This document shows positions 1 to 9,361 of a DNA stretch of 64,000 nt, one piece after another. The notes beneath the pieces were generated by a model. The model had not been told where the DNA came from. It did no database searches and saw only the letters and a list, made by a program, of their open reading frames with translations. Origin of the DNA: Myxococcales bacterium (GTDB lineage Bacteria > Myxococcota_A > Polyangia > Haliangiales > Haliangiaceae); the NCBI GenBank assembly GCA_016720595.1, contig JADKKI010000007.1, positions 248,001 to 312,000 on the forward strand. The letters are read 5' to 3'. Every line of letters starts with the position of its first letter. Position 1 is the stretch's first letter. Both the position numbers and the translations under genes were made by a program.

Positions 1-218
1 ACATCGGGCCGGACTACGATCCGACGCTGATGGCGTGGTGGGACAACTTCGATCGCACGTACTCGGAGATCAGCCACCGGTACGACCGCAAGTTCTACCT
101 GATGTGGAAGTTCTACCTGCTCGCCGCGGCCGGCGCGGCGCGCGCGCGGGATGGCCAGCTGTATCAGGTCGTGATGACGAAGATCGGCCGGGCGCAGCCC
201 GACTGCCGCATGGTCTGA
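1..218 (+). CDS. C-terminal end of a cyclopropane-fatty-acyl-phospholipid synthase-like methyltransferase (5' truncated)
   Basis: Only the last ~72 codons lie in the window; the reading frame is open to the left edge (frame from base 3). The tail has the pattern typical of the CFA synthase family C-terminus: a tyrosine/aspartate-rich segment, FYLMWKFYLLAAAGAARARD, then a QLYQVV block followed by a short tail. In this family the region closes the SAM-dependent domain that methylates unsaturated acyl chains of membrane phospholipids, using S-adenosylmethionine. The next gene, on the opposite strand, is a desaturase that could supply the unsaturated substrate, but the two are convergent and so not one operon. 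The assignment rests on the C-terminal pattern alone; another SAM methyltransferase of the same fold is possible. Confidence 0.6.
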   Translation, partial: IGPDYDPTLMAWWDNFDRTYSEISHRYDRKFYLMWKFYLLAAAGAARARDGQLYQVVMTKIGRAQPDCRMV

Positions 219-374
219 TCGCCTGACCGCGCCGCGAGCTGTTCGCTGGCGCTCGATACCGAAGCCTGACCGGCACGAAGCGATTCGGCCGGTCTGGGCA
301 TCAATGCGGCAGCAGCCCTGGGTGCCCATCGCGGTCGCGACAGCCAGCGACCGGGTTCGAACGGGCTCGACCGT

Positions 375-1493
375 TTAGGCGGCGAGCTGTGCGTCGTGGT
401 CGTGGCCCACGAGGCCGGCACGGACGTGCAGCGGGTCGGAGGCGTCGCGGTCCCAGGCGTTCGCCATGAAGCGCGCGGCGTCGGCGAGGGCGTGGTGATA
501 CGGCTCGCTGAGGTACGGGATGCCGTGGCGCTCGCACCAGCTGCGCGTGATCGCGGCGGCCTTGCGGATGTTCTGGTGCGGGATCTTGGGGAACAGGTGG
601 TGCTCGACCTGATAGTCGAGGCCGATGAAGAAGTACGAGATGAACCGCGGCATCTCGAGGTTGCGCGTGGTCTCGAGCTGGTGGACCCAGTCCTTGTTCT
701 GCTCGCGAACGATCGGCAGCCCCACGTGCGCGGGGAGGAACACGAGCGCGAGGAACACGCCGACCCCGGCCCAGATGCTCGAGTAGACGAGGAACGCGAC
801 CAGCGGCCCCCAGATGAGCGACGGGATCAGCAGCCAGATCGAGTAGTGCGCGACGAGCGCGCCGACGTCCATCCACCACTCGCGCGTGACCCGGTGGCGC
901 TTCCGCCAGTTGTAGAGGAACACGAGCGACGAGCGCCGCATGCCGAGCGCCATCAGCGTGGACATCGGCCAGAACGCCCACTTCTGGAAGTACCGCTGGA
1001 ACCAGCGCTCCTTGGGGCCGCACTTCTCGTGGGTGCCCTTGGTCGACGCGAACGGGAACGGCCGGATGTCCGGATCCACGCCCTCGACGTTGGGGTGACC
1101 GTGGTGGAGGCGGTCGTGCTTCTCGCGCCAGTACAGGATCGAGAGGCCGGACAGGACCGGGAACGCCAGGTACGCCATCAGGGCGTTGCGGCTGGGCGAC
1201 TTGGAGGTGCTGCGGTGGCTGCCTTCGTGGCCCATCATCGCGGCCGCCGTACACAGGACGGCGCACACCGGGACCAGCGCGAGCGCTGCGACCCAGCCGA
1301 ACATCCAGATCGCGACGAGGCACGCGGCGGTACCTCCGACGAGCAGCGCGAACTTCAACCAGCTGCGGACCTCGCGGTGATCGAACACACCCGCAAGGCG
1401 CAGCTCCTGACGGAGACTTCCAAGCTCGGGGACGGCCTGCATTGCCCTGTGGATACGATGGGTTCGGTCAGGAAGGCGAGTCTTCTTTGTCAT
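375..1493 (-). CDS. Membrane fatty-acid desaturase
   Basis: A 372-aa integral membrane di-iron desaturase. The three histidine boxes are visible: HEGSH (residues 89-93), HDRLHH (126-131) and QVEHH (295-299). The QVEHH form of the third box is typical of front-end acyl desaturases. Hydrophobic segments lie at about 47-85, 105-122 and 212-256, arranged around the boxes as in the family. There is no fused cytochrome b5 domain, so an external electron donor (ferredoxin or cytochrome) is expected. It probably introduces a double bond into acyl-CoA or phospholipid-bound acyl chains. The start is the first ATG; no clear Shine-Dalgarno sequence precedes it. Substrate and regiospecificity cannot be read from the sequence. 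Confidence 0.85.
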   Translation of the reverse strand: MTKKTRLPDRTHRIHRAMQAVPELGSLRQELRLAGVFDHREVRSWLKFALLVGGTAACLVAIWMFGWVAALALVPVCAVLCTAAAMMGHEGSHRSTSKSPSRNALMAYLAFPVLSGLSILYWREKHDRLHHGHPNVEGVDPDIRPFPFASTKGTHEKCGPKERWFQRYFQKWAFWPMSTLMALGMRRSSLVFLYNWRKRHRVTREWWMDVGALVAHYSIWLLIPSLIWGPLVAFLVYSSIWAGVGVFLALVFLPAHVGLPIVREQNKDWVHQLETTRNLEMPRFISYFFIGLDYQVEHHLFPKIPHQNIRKAAAITRSWCERHGIPYLSEPYHHALADAARFMANAWDRDASDPLHVRAGLVGHDHDAQLAA

Positions 1494-1623
1494 GAAATGA
1501 CCAGGATTCGCCCCGGCGATCGGCGATCTGGCCGAGATGACTCAGCTACTTCCTGGGAGGGCTGGTTTCGGCCTCCGATCAGGGGAAAAACGGGTCAGCC
1601 CCCTGTTCGCTGGCCGGCTCGGC

Positions 1624-3516
1624 TCACTGGACGGCGGCGGGCTTGCGGATCACGAGGATGCCCTCGATCTGCTCCGCCCGGACCGCGCCGAACGCCGAGA
1701 TCTCGTGCTCGTTGGCGTACTGGTTGTTCGAGAGGCTCGCGATGTCGAGCCAGGCGCGCGTCATGTCGAGGTGGTTGGCGCCGGCGTACAGGCTCTGGAT
1801 CGAGGTGGTCTTGGGGCCGGGCATCAGGGTCGAGACGCTGGTGTCGTTGCCCGTGAGGATGTCCTTGAACGGGATCCGCATCAGGAAGATGAAGCCTGCG
1901 GTGCCGCCGGAGGGCGTGCCCGCGGTGTCCCACTGGTGCGAGGCGCCGAGCGTGATCGAGCACGCGACGAGCGGGGACGGCTGGCTCGAGATGCCGTAGT
2001 AGTCGGCCGAGAGCGCCGAGTACGTCCGGTAGAAGTTCTCGTGGCGATCGATCATCGAGTAGAAGCGCTGCATCAGCGGGCACTGCGCGGGGTTCAGCAT
2101 CGCGCCCGTGCAGTTGGCGTTGTTCGAGAACACGCTCATGAGGCCCATGTCGGCGTCGTCGAGCAGCGCCGGATCCCAGGTCGGGTCGGCCGCATCCTCG
2201 GCCACCAGCTTGTCGGGTGTGATCGTGCGAGCGGTGCCGCTCGCGGGGACGAACTTGAGGTTGCCGGTGAACTCGCCCGTGGAGTTGACCTGGAGCGTCC
2301 CGGCCTCGCCGGTCTTGAGCTTGATCGGGCCGGGGCGGAAGAACTCGCCGATGCCATCGCCGTTGCGATCCTCGACCAGGACCGTGGAGTTGTTGGGATC
2401 GGTCAGGTAGCTGCCCTGCTCCGGCGCATAGAACATCGTGCGCGCCGCGAGCTGGCGGTTCTTGTTCTGGCGGTAGCCGAACCGATCGGCCTTCCAGGCG
2501 TTGCAGTCACCGGCGGTGGAGGTGGCGCAGTCCTTGACCTGACGGCGCAGGAACCGATCGGAGAGGTTCGATTCGATCCAGCTCGGACGCAGGCCACCGA
2601 GGCCGCGGAAGTTGTACCACTCGTCCTTGTCCTTCTGCGGGCACGCCGCCGCGTACGCGGTGTACGCGGTCTTGTAGCCATCGAAGCCCGGGAACGCGAC
2701 GCGCGGCCGGACGTAGGTGTCGACGATGAACCGGGTCTCGCACACCGAGAACGGCCGCACCCCGTTGGTCGAGCCGCCGTTGTTCGAGACCAGCTGGGTG
2801 AACACGGCATCCTCGATCGAGATCATCGAATCGAACTGCGTCATGTCGAGGCCGTGGAACGGCGTCTTCTTGCCTTCGGCGGGCGGCGCCACATCGGGCA
2901 GCGCGAAGAACGCCATCGAGGCCAGCGCCTTCACGCGCGCGGCGTACTGATCGGGGTGCTGGCGCTCGTACTCGGCCGACAGCGCGGTCATGAACTGATC
3001 GGTGTTCGAGCCGGTCAGCGCGTAGTTCTTGAGGTGCGTGTAGTCGATCTCCTTGTCGATCCGCGCCAGGTTCGCGCGCGCCGCGGCGAGCAGCGCCGGC
3101 GAGACGCCCTGCTTGCCGAGCGCCGAGAGCTTGGCGTAGAGCGTGGTGGCGGCGTGGTTCTCGATCCGGATCCGGTACTCGTGCTCGGTGCCATCCGCGG
3201 TCACGGCGAGCTTCGGCTTGACGACCTTGTCGCTCTCGACCTTGGCGCCGGTGTCGACGTTGGTGACGACGATCTTCGCCTCGCCGGTGCTCTCGTAGGC
3301 GAGCGAGACCTCGAAGTCGACGGAGGCCCGCACCGTGTAGTTGCGGACGCCCGGCTTGGAGGTCGAGGAGCGCTTGGGGACCGTGATCGCCTTGTTCTCG
3401 ATCGCGGGAGCATCGGACTTGCCGTCCGCGACCGCGCCGAGATCGATGTCGTCATCCTCGGCAACACAGGCGGCGACGGGGAGCGTGGCGAGGACCGCGA
3501 GCGAGACGAAGCGCAT
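1624..3516 (-). CDS. DGKSD-module surface lipoprotein, function unknown
   Basis: A 630-aa predicted lipoprotein. The frame is open for a further 189 codons upstream, but the ATG at 3516 begins a lipoprotein signal peptide (MRFVSLAVLATLPVAAC, lipidated Cys17), which decides the start. The mature N-terminus is acidic and carries DGKSD at 31-35, followed by a beta-rich ~100-residue segment. The neighbouring divergent phospholipase D lipoprotein has the same arrangement, so this is probably a shared N-terminal module. The rest, about 500 residues, is rich in Arg, Asn and aromatic residues and contains several cysteines, but I recognise no enzyme family in it. Probably exported and anchored in the envelope. 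Confidence 0.75.
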   Translation of the reverse strand: MRFVSLAVLATLPVAACVAEDDDIDLGAVADGKSDAPAIENKAITVPKRSSTSKPGVRNYTVRASVDFEVSLAYESTGEAKIVVTNVDTGAKVESDKVVKPKLAVTADGTEHEYRIRIENHAATTLYAKLSALGKQGVSPALLAAARANLARIDKEIDYTHLKNYALTGSNTDQFMTALSAEYERQHPDQYAARVKALASMAFFALPDVAPPAEGKKTPFHGLDMTQFDSMISIEDAVFTQLVSNNGGSTNGVRPFSVCETRFIVDTYVRPRVAFPGFDGYKTAYTAYAAACPQKDKDEWYNFRGLGGLRPSWIESNLSDRFLRRQVKDCATSTAGDCNAWKADRFGYRQNKNRQLAARTMFYAPEQGSYLTDPNNSTVLVEDRNGDGIGEFFRPGPIKLKTGEAGTLQVNSTGEFTGNLKFVPASGTARTITPDKLVAEDAADPTWDPALLDDADMGLMSVFSNNANCTGAMLNPAQCPLMQRFYSMIDRHENFYRTYSALSADYYGISSQPSPLVACSITLGASHQWDTAGTPSGGTAGFIFLMRIPFKDILTGNDTSVSTLMPGPKTTSIQSLYAGANHLDMTRAWLDIASLSNNQYANEHEISAFGAVRAEQIEGILVIRKPAAVQ

Positions 3517-3742
3517 GGTGCGGTATCCGGCAGCAACGCTTGGGCCAGCGGACCCCAGCACGAACCACCTGAAATCGCAGGAGAGCAGCCGATCGCTGGC
3601 GGCTAGACCATCCAGTCCCTGCGGCTGATCGGCAAGCCAGCCGGGCGACGGGCGGCGGGCGGAAGCGTCCGAAATCCGGCCGGATCGGCTCCGCTGGGTC
3701 GAGCTTCCGTCAGGGCATGTCCGATGCACCGCCGCCGGGCCC

Positions 3743-5446
3743 ATGCGCCCCGCTTCGATGTTCGCCTCGGTGTTCGCCGTGCTGCTCGCGAGCTCCACCG
3801 TCCTGCCGCTGGTCGGCTGCGCTCTCGATGACGAGGACCCGGGCGAGGAGCTCGGCGATCTGGGCGATGGCAAGAGTGACAGCTTCGGGATCGTGGACAA
3901 GCCGATCTCGATCGCGGCCGGCAAGTCCAAGCGGTTCTCGTTCTCCGCGGACGCGAGCTTCCGCGTGGCCGTGACCCAGCCGACCACGGCCGCGGCCGAT
4001 CGCCCCGCGCTGACGTTGTCGCTCAAGGATCCCAGCGGGGATCGCCAGACCGCCGATGCGGACGGCGAGCCCACCCTGGTCATCGATCAATCCGAGCCGG
4101 GGTCGTACAGCCTGACCGTCAAGAACGTCGGCACCAAGGTAGCGACGGCCATCCTCAACGTGCGCCCGCTGGGCGGGTTCGGTGCGCTGCCCAACCCGAA
4201 CGCGCCGATCTTCCCCGACGTGACGTGGCAGCCGCCGGCCCCCGACACCTGGCCGGCGAGCTACGTGATCTTCAACAACACGGGCTGCGGCCACGATTGC
4301 ACGCAGGCCGATCAGAACGAGCTCGGGCCGCGCAGCGTGATGATCAAGATGCTGTCGACCGCGATCAAGGACGTCAAGCAAGGCGGCACGATCCGGATCT
4401 CGAACTTCAACATCTCCGGTTCGAACGCAGCGAAGCCGGTGGTCGATGCGGTGTTGTGGGCGATCCAGAACAAGGGCGCTCACGTGAAGATCGTGATGGA
4501 TGAAGCGCAGAACAACGCGATGTCGCGCACCACGCTGCTCGCGTCGCAGGGCGCCGAGGTCCGCTTCCTCAACGGCATGACGTACTCGACCTCGGTCGGG
4601 ATCATGCACTCCAAGATCGTCGCCGTCGACGACCAGCTCGTGTTCACGGGCTCGAACAACTTCTCGGGCACCGGCCTCATCACCAACGAGGAGAACTCGG
4701 TGGTGCTCCGCGGCCCGACCAACGCGGAGCGGATCCGCTCGTTCGTCTGCGACGTCGACGTGATGTTCGAGGCCGGCGTGGCTCCCGGCCAGCCGCAGCA
4801 GTCCGATGACGCGCGCAAGGCCGCCGTCGCGAAGCTCGATGCGTGCAACGGCACCGACACCTGGTTCCCACCGAGCGGCGTGATCTCCACGGGCGATTCG
4901 ATCACGTACACCAACGTCACCAAGGGCATCGCCGGCGCCAAGCGCTCGATCTCGCTCGCGCCCGACATGCTCGCGCATCCCGGCATCGTCAGCAGCCTCG
5001 TGTCGCGCGCGAAGAAGGCGAAGGCGATGAACCAGCCGTTCACGATCAAGCTCGTGCTCGATGCTTCGCAGGAGGCGCTCGGCAACCCCGCGTTCGGCGA
5101 GTGCGTGGCCGAGGCCGGCGCGCAGTTCGGCCTCGACGTGCAGGTTCGCTACTGGCCCGGCACCGCGGAGATCTTCCAGCTGATGCACCACAAGTTCATG
5201 ATCATCGACCAGGAAGATCCGACGGGCGCCACGCTCTACAACGGCTCCGCGAACTATTCGGCGAAGGCGATGAAGTGGAGCTTCGAGAACGTCACCCGCT
5301 ACACCGGCGCGCCCTACCGCCAGGTGGTGGATGCGTTCACGGCGCGGTTCGGGAAGATGTTCGCGGACGGCAAGACCAAGGACAAGCTCGCGGCCGAGGA
5401 TCACATCAGCGCGCCGGCCTGCCCGCTCAACGTCAACTCGCTGTAA
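3743..5446 (+). CDS. Phospholipase D-family lipoprotein
   Basis: A 567-aa lipoprotein with signal peptide and lipobox LVGC (Cys26), an acidic DGKSD stretch at 42-46 and a beta-rich N-terminal module like that of the divergent neighbour. The catalytic half has two HKD motifs. The first is H289-S-K...D followed by GSNNFS (about 289-308). The second is H483-K485-D489 followed by GSANYS around residue 500. Two HKD motifs in one chain form one active site in PLD enzymes, which hydrolyse or transfer phosphodiester bonds of phospholipids or nucleic acids. An envelope location suggests phospholipid or other extracellular substrates. Transcribed divergently from the preceding lipoprotein gene with a 226-bp shared upstream region. 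Confidence 0.85.
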   Translation: MRPASMFASVFAVLLASSTVLPLVGCALDDEDPGEELGDLGDGKSDSFGIVDKPISIAAGKSKRFSFSADASFRVAVTQPTTAAADRPALTLSLKDPSGDRQTADADGEPTLVIDQSEPGSYSLTVKNVGTKVATAILNVRPLGGFGALPNPNAPIFPDVTWQPPAPDTWPASYVIFNNTGCGHDCTQADQNELGPRSVMIKMLSTAIKDVKQGGTIRISNFNISGSNAAKPVVDAVLWAIQNKGAHVKIVMDEAQNNAMSRTTLLASQGAEVRFLNGMTYSTSVGIMHSKIVAVDDQLVFTGSNNFSGTGLITNEENSVVLRGPTNAERIRSFVCDVDVMFEAGVAPGQPQQSDDARKAAVAKLDACNGTDTWFPPSGVISTGDSITYTNVTKGIAGAKRSISLAPDMLAHPGIVSSLVSRAKKAKAMNQPFTIKLVLDASQEALGNPAFGECVAEAGAQFGLDVQVRYWPGTAEIFQLMHHKFMIIDQEDPTGATLYNGSANYSAKAMKWSFENVTRYTGAPYRQVVDAFTARFGKMFADGKTKDKLAAEDHISAPACPLNVNSL

Positions 5447-5465
5447 CAGCGACGCCCTCCCCCTG

Positions 5466-5491
5466 CGCACATGGCCGGCGCACATGGCCGG
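5466..5491. repeat. 13-bp tandem duplication between PLD and VIT genes
   Basis: CGCACATGGCCGG occurs twice head to tail in the 99-bp gap between the phospholipase D lipoprotein and the VIT/vWA gene. No function is suggested; it may be a replication-slippage duplication. Confidence 0.6.
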
Positions 5492-5545
5492 GTCGCCATC
5501 GCGTGACGAAGGGAACCGCGGCCGCGGGCCGGTGTCACAGCCCTC

Positions 5546-8005
5546 ATGAACCGCATTGCCTGGTGCATCGCGCTGGTGGCCGTCACGACCTCCGCGCATG
5601 CCGACCAGCTGAGCGCCACGCGCTCGATGCCCCTGGTGGAGACCTCGCACACCGTCGACGTCAAGATCGAGAACGGCGTGGCCACCTACAAGGTGCGCCG
5701 GATGTTCAAGAACCCGGGTGAGCTCGCGGAGCAGGTGGAGCTCCAGATCGGCCTGCCCTATGGCGCCGCCGCGACCGGCCTCCGGATCAAGGCGAAGGAC
5801 AAGTGGTACGAGGGCGAGCTGCTCGAGCGCGAGGCGGCCGCGAAGCTCTACGAGGAGATGACCGGCATCGGCCAGTTCGCGCCGAAAGATCCGGCCCTCC
5901 TCGCGTGGATGTGGGCCGACACCCTGTCGCTCCAGGTGTTCCCGGTGATGCCGCACACCGTCTCGACGGTCGAGTACACGCTCACCGCACCCACGCGGTA
6001 CAGCGGCGGCCGCTACTACATCTCGTACCCGCGCGTGGCCACCGCGACGTCAACGGCCGAGGGTGAGCAGCCTACCGGGTCGTTGCCGCTCGCGACGCCG
6101 GTGGTCAACGTCCACTTCGGCTGGGGCGATGCCTCGACCAAGGTGACGCTCGATGGCCGGCCGATGAAGCGCGACACGCCGACCAAGCTGGTGCCGGCGC
6201 CGCACCAGGACTGGGAGGACGTGATCGAGCCCGACAAGTCCGCGAGCTATGTCGCGAGCACGCTCGTGATCGCCAGCTCGAGCCACACCGAGAAGGAGTT
6301 CTCCACGGCGAAGCTGTCGATCGATCTCCGTCACACGTACCAGAGCGATCTGCGCGTGGAGCTGCTGACGCCGCAGAACCAGCGCATCCAGATCGCCGAT
6401 CGCTCCGGCAGCGGCGCCAACGATATCCGCCGCCAGAGCACGATCGAGCTGCCCGCCGGCACCACGGCGGCCGGCAGCTGGCGCCTGATCGTCTCCGATC
6501 ACGCCGGCCTCGACACTGGCACGCTCGATCGCTGGTCGCTGACGATCGGCGAGGGCAAGGACCGCACGATCGCGCAGGCGACAGATACGCCGCTGTTCGT
6601 GCCCGATGCACCCGCGAATGCGAGCGAGGCCGGCGTGGCCACGATCTCGGTGGAGCCGCCACCGATCGCGATGCTCGCCGGGCGACTCGGCAAGGTGATC
6701 GCCTCGAAGGCCCACGCGTTCTCGCGCCTCGAGCTCGATCTCGCGCCGCAGCTCGTGCCCACGCCGAAGCGCGCGCAGGTGGTGTTCGTGATCGACACGT
6801 CCTATTCGATGGAGGACGTGGGCGTCACTGCGCAGCTCGATCTGATCGCCGCCTATGCCTCGCACCTCCCCGATGCCGAGATCGAGCTCGTCACGTTTCG
6901 TCGCGCCGCCGATCGCGTGTTCGGCCGGTTCGTCCCCACCCGCGAGCTCGACGCGGCGATCGCCACCGCCCGCAAGGCCAACAAGTTCGCGCTCGGGAAC
7001 GGCTCGAACCTCGATCGCGGCGCGCAGCTCGCATCGTCGATCCTGGCCGATCGCAAGGGGCCGCGCCGCGTGGTGCTCGCGACCGACGAGCTGGTCAAGG
7101 CCTCGCTGACCAACCAGATCGCGCTCGCCGCGTTCCAGACGCTGTCGCCCGAGACCATCGTCCACGTGATCGTGCCGCGGATCGACAACGACGATCGGCC
7201 GGCGCTGACCCGCAACGACGACGCCGACTTCGCGCACCTCGCGACCAACCACCACGGCATCTATGCCTCGCTCGGCGGCTTCCCGATCAAGACCGTCAAG
7301 GACCTCGCGCCCACCGTGCTCGAGCTGGTGCGGCCCACGCGGATCGAGGACGCGGCGATCCCCGGCTTCGAGCTCGAGGGGAACCTCCTGTTCGAGGGGC
7401 AAGGGGTGCGCCTCATGATCGACACGGAGGGCAAGCCCGCCCCCGATCACGTGACGCTCACCGGCCGACTGTGGAGCGATCCGGTGCGGAAGGAGCTGAG
7501 GGTCAGCGCGCCGTTCTCCGTGCAGACGGCGGCGTTCGTGTTCGGCGAGGACCAGTACTCTCAGCTCGATGACACCGAACAGATGGCCGTGGCGATGATG
7601 GGGCGCGCCGTCTCGCCGGTGACCTCGTATGTCGCCGCGGAGCCGGGCGTCCGGCCCTCGCCGATCGGGCTCCAGCAGGGGTTCGGCACGATCGGCACCG
7701 GGCGGTACGGCACCGTCGGCTACGGGGGCGGCGCGGGCTCCGTCGGGTTCCGCGAGGGGCCGAACTGGGCGCGGCTGATCGAGACCGACTCGTGCATGCG
7801 GTCGCAGAAGCCCTCGGCTCCGTGGGCGATCAGGCTCACGGTCGAGACCACGCGGAGGGAGGTCGTCGAGGTCACCGCCGAGACGCCTGGCGGCATGGCG
7901 CGCTGCCTGGCCGAGGTGGCCTGGAATCTCAAGCTCGACCCGGCGATGTTCGATGCGGACCACGAGTCGTACACGGTCGAGCTGGCGGGCGATCCGGTAC
8001 CGTAG
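5546..8005 (+). CDS. Exported VIT / P-domain-like / vWA protein
   Basis: An 819-aa protein with a Sec signal peptide (cleavage after AHA, residue 19). A VIT (inter-alpha-trypsin) domain occupies about 25-150. Residues about 235-338 resemble a proprotein-convertase P-domain: they open with LSIDLRHTYQSDLRVELLTP and close with a DRWSLTI strand. A von Willebrand A domain begins near 411 with a complete metal site D417-x-S419-x-S421. VIT and vWA are normally adjacent in this family, so a P-domain-like beta-sandwich between them is unusual. A Gly-rich stretch near 715-735 precedes a final beta-rich segment. VIT-vWA proteins are generally adhesion or scaffold proteins; no protease active site is present. 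Function inferred as extracytoplasmic binding. Confidence 0.8.
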   Translation: MNRIAWCIALVAVTTSAHADQLSATRSMPLVETSHTVDVKIENGVATYKVRRMFKNPGELAEQVELQIGLPYGAAATGLRIKAKDKWYEGELLEREAAAKLYEEMTGIGQFAPKDPALLAWMWADTLSLQVFPVMPHTVSTVEYTLTAPTRYSGGRYYISYPRVATATSTAEGEQPTGSLPLATPVVNVHFGWGDASTKVTLDGRPMKRDTPTKLVPAPHQDWEDVIEPDKSASYVASTLVIASSSHTEKEFSTAKLSIDLRHTYQSDLRVELLTPQNQRIQIADRSGSGANDIRRQSTIELPAGTTAAGSWRLIVSDHAGLDTGTLDRWSLTIGEGKDRTIAQATDTPLFVPDAPANASEAGVATISVEPPPIAMLAGRLGKVIASKAHAFSRLELDLAPQLVPTPKRAQVVFVIDTSYSMEDVGVTAQLDLIAAYASHLPDAEIELVTFRRAADRVFGRFVPTRELDAAIATARKANKFALGNGSNLDRGAQLASSILADRKGPRRVVLATDELVKASLTNQIALAAFQTLSPETIVHVIVPRIDNDDRPALTRNDDADFAHLATNHHGIYASLGGFPIKTVKDLAPTVLELVRPTRIEDAAIPGFELEGNLLFEGQGVRLMIDTEGKPAPDHVTLTGRLWSDPVRKELRVSAPFSVQTAAFVFGEDQYSQLDDTEQMAVAMMGRAVSPVTSYVAAEPGVRPSPIGLQQGFGTIGTGRYGTVGYGGGAGSVGFREGPNWARLIETDSCMRSQKPSAPWAIRLTVETTRREVVEVTAETPGGMARCLAEVAWNLKLDPAMFDADHESYTVELAGDPVP

Positions 8006-8050
8006 CCGCCGCCGACCACCGGTTGCCTGCACGCCGGGGCCCGGCCCACG

Positions 8051-8056
8051 TATGCT
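8051..8056 (+). promoter_or_regulatory. -10-like TATGCT, 9 nt before ATG
   Basis: TATGCT ends 9 nt before the ATG at 8066 and there is no Shine-Dalgarno sequence in between, so the transcript would start at or just before the start codon. Confidence 0.45.
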
Positions 8057-8065
8057 GGAGCCGGG

Positions 8066-9352
8066 ATGACCTCCTGCCGCCCTGCCCTCACCGTGATCGC
8101 GCTGCTCGTGGCGGCGTGCGGTTCGTCGTCGTCACCACCGCCCGTGACCGACGCCGATCTGGAGGTCGACGCGGCGCCCGCGGCGCTCGGGCCCGTGCTG
8201 TATCCCGCGGATCGCACGCTCTCGCCGCTCACCCCCGAGCTGGTCGCACGCCTCCGCGCGATCCACGCGACGGCCAGCGCGGCGACGAGCGATGCGGTGT
8301 TCGTGAAGATCGGGGACTCGCACACCGTCTCGCCGAGCTACCTCGCATGCTTTGTTGGCGCGGTGGTCAACCTCGACGGGCGCGACCTGATGGCGACCCT
8401 CGATCACTTCAAGGCCGGCAGCGCCGGTGGGGCGCCGCCGTACTCGCGCGTGTCGCTGGCGGCCACGGTCGGCTGGGCCGCGTTCCAGGCCCTCGCCGGC
8501 AGCCCTACGCCGATCGAGAACGAGGTCGCCGCCACGCACCCCGCGTTCGCGACGGTCATGTTCGGCACCAACGACATCGGCTACAACCAGATCGACAGGT
8601 ACGCGCGCAACCTCGCCACGATCGCCGACACGCTGCTCGCGCAGGGCATCATCCCGGTGTTCTCGTCGTTCCCGCCGCGCGACGACGATGCGAACGCCGA
8701 CCTCCAGGTCCCGCGCTACAACGCGATCGCCCGCGGCGTGGCGCAGACCCGCGGGATCCCGTTCGTCGATCTGCACCGCGAGCTGCTGGCACTCCCCGGC
8801 CATGGCCTCGGCACCGACAACCTGCACCTCGAGAGCTATCCCGGCGGCGCCTGCATCCTGACCCCGACGGGGCTCGGTCACGGCACCAACCTCCGCAACC
8901 TCATCGTGCTCCAGACCCTCGATCGCCTCCGCCGCACCGTGATCGCGAACGAGGCCGCCCCGGATGCCGATGCGCCGCGCCTCGCGGGGGCCGGATCGCC
9001 CGATGATCCGTTCCTGATCAAGGCGCTACCGTTCGCCGATCGTCGCGACACGCGGACGTTTGGCGTGGATGCGATCCCGAGCTACCCGGCGTGCGGCCCG
9101 CAGGACGAGCATGGCAACGAGGTCTACTACCGGCTCGACGTTCCCTCCGCCGGCAGGTTCCACATCTACGTGATCGACGACGCGGCCGACATCGATCTCC
9201 ACGTGCTCGGGGGCACGACCACCGCGTCCACCTGCCTCGCGCGCGGCGACAACGTGATCGACATCCTGCTGTCGCCGGGCACCCACTACATCGTGGCCGA
9301 TACGTTCAACGGCACCGCGGGCGACTACACGCTCGTCGTGATGCAGGACTGA
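8066..9352 (+). CDS. SGNH/GDSL-like hydrolase lipoprotein with C-terminal PPC-like domain
   Basis: A 428-aa lipoprotein (lipobox VAAC near residue 18). Block I of the SGNH fold reads GDSH with the likely nucleophile Ser85. Block III reads GTND near residue 170, and a C-terminal DNLH (about 249-254) supplies the Asp and His of the triad. SGNH hydrolases remove acyl or acetyl groups from lipids, polysaccharides or peptidoglycan. The last ~70 residues form a beta-rich domain ending in GDYTLVV, like the pre-peptidase C-terminal (PPC) domain found on secreted enzymes. An adenine-dinucleotide-poor, Ser-Pro-rich linker follows the lipid anchor. Followed at 9 bp by a membrane protein gene, so the two may be cotranscribed. 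Confidence 0.75.
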   Translation: MTSCRPALTVIALLVAACGSSSSPPPVTDADLEVDAAPAALGPVLYPADRTLSPLTPELVARLRAIHATASAATSDAVFVKIGDSHTVSPSYLACFVGAVVNLDGRDLMATLDHFKAGSAGGAPPYSRVSLAATVGWAAFQALAGSPTPIENEVAATHPAFATVMFGTNDIGYNQIDRYARNLATIADTLLAQGIIPVFSSFPPRDDDANADLQVPRYNAIARGVAQTRGIPFVDLHRELLALPGHGLGTDNLHLESYPGGACILTPTGLGHGTNLRNLIVLQTLDRLRRTVIANEAAPDADAPRLAGAGSPDDPFLIKALPFADRRDTRTFGVDAIPSYPACGPQDEHGNEVYYRLDVPSAGRFHIYVIDDAADIDLHVLGGTTTASTCLARGDNVIDILLSPGTHYIVADTFNGTAGDYTLVVMQD

Positions 9353-9361
9353 CCCGCCGCC

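Noticed and set aside
396..1856. Long plus-strand open frame opposite the desaturase
   Set aside because: GC-rich shadow frame; the opposite strand has three histidine boxes and TM helices.
1537..3606. 689-codon plus-strand open frame opposite the DGKSD lipoprotein
   Set aside because: Composition is repetitive Arg/Val/Glu/Leu shadow translation; the minus strand has a lipoprotein signal.
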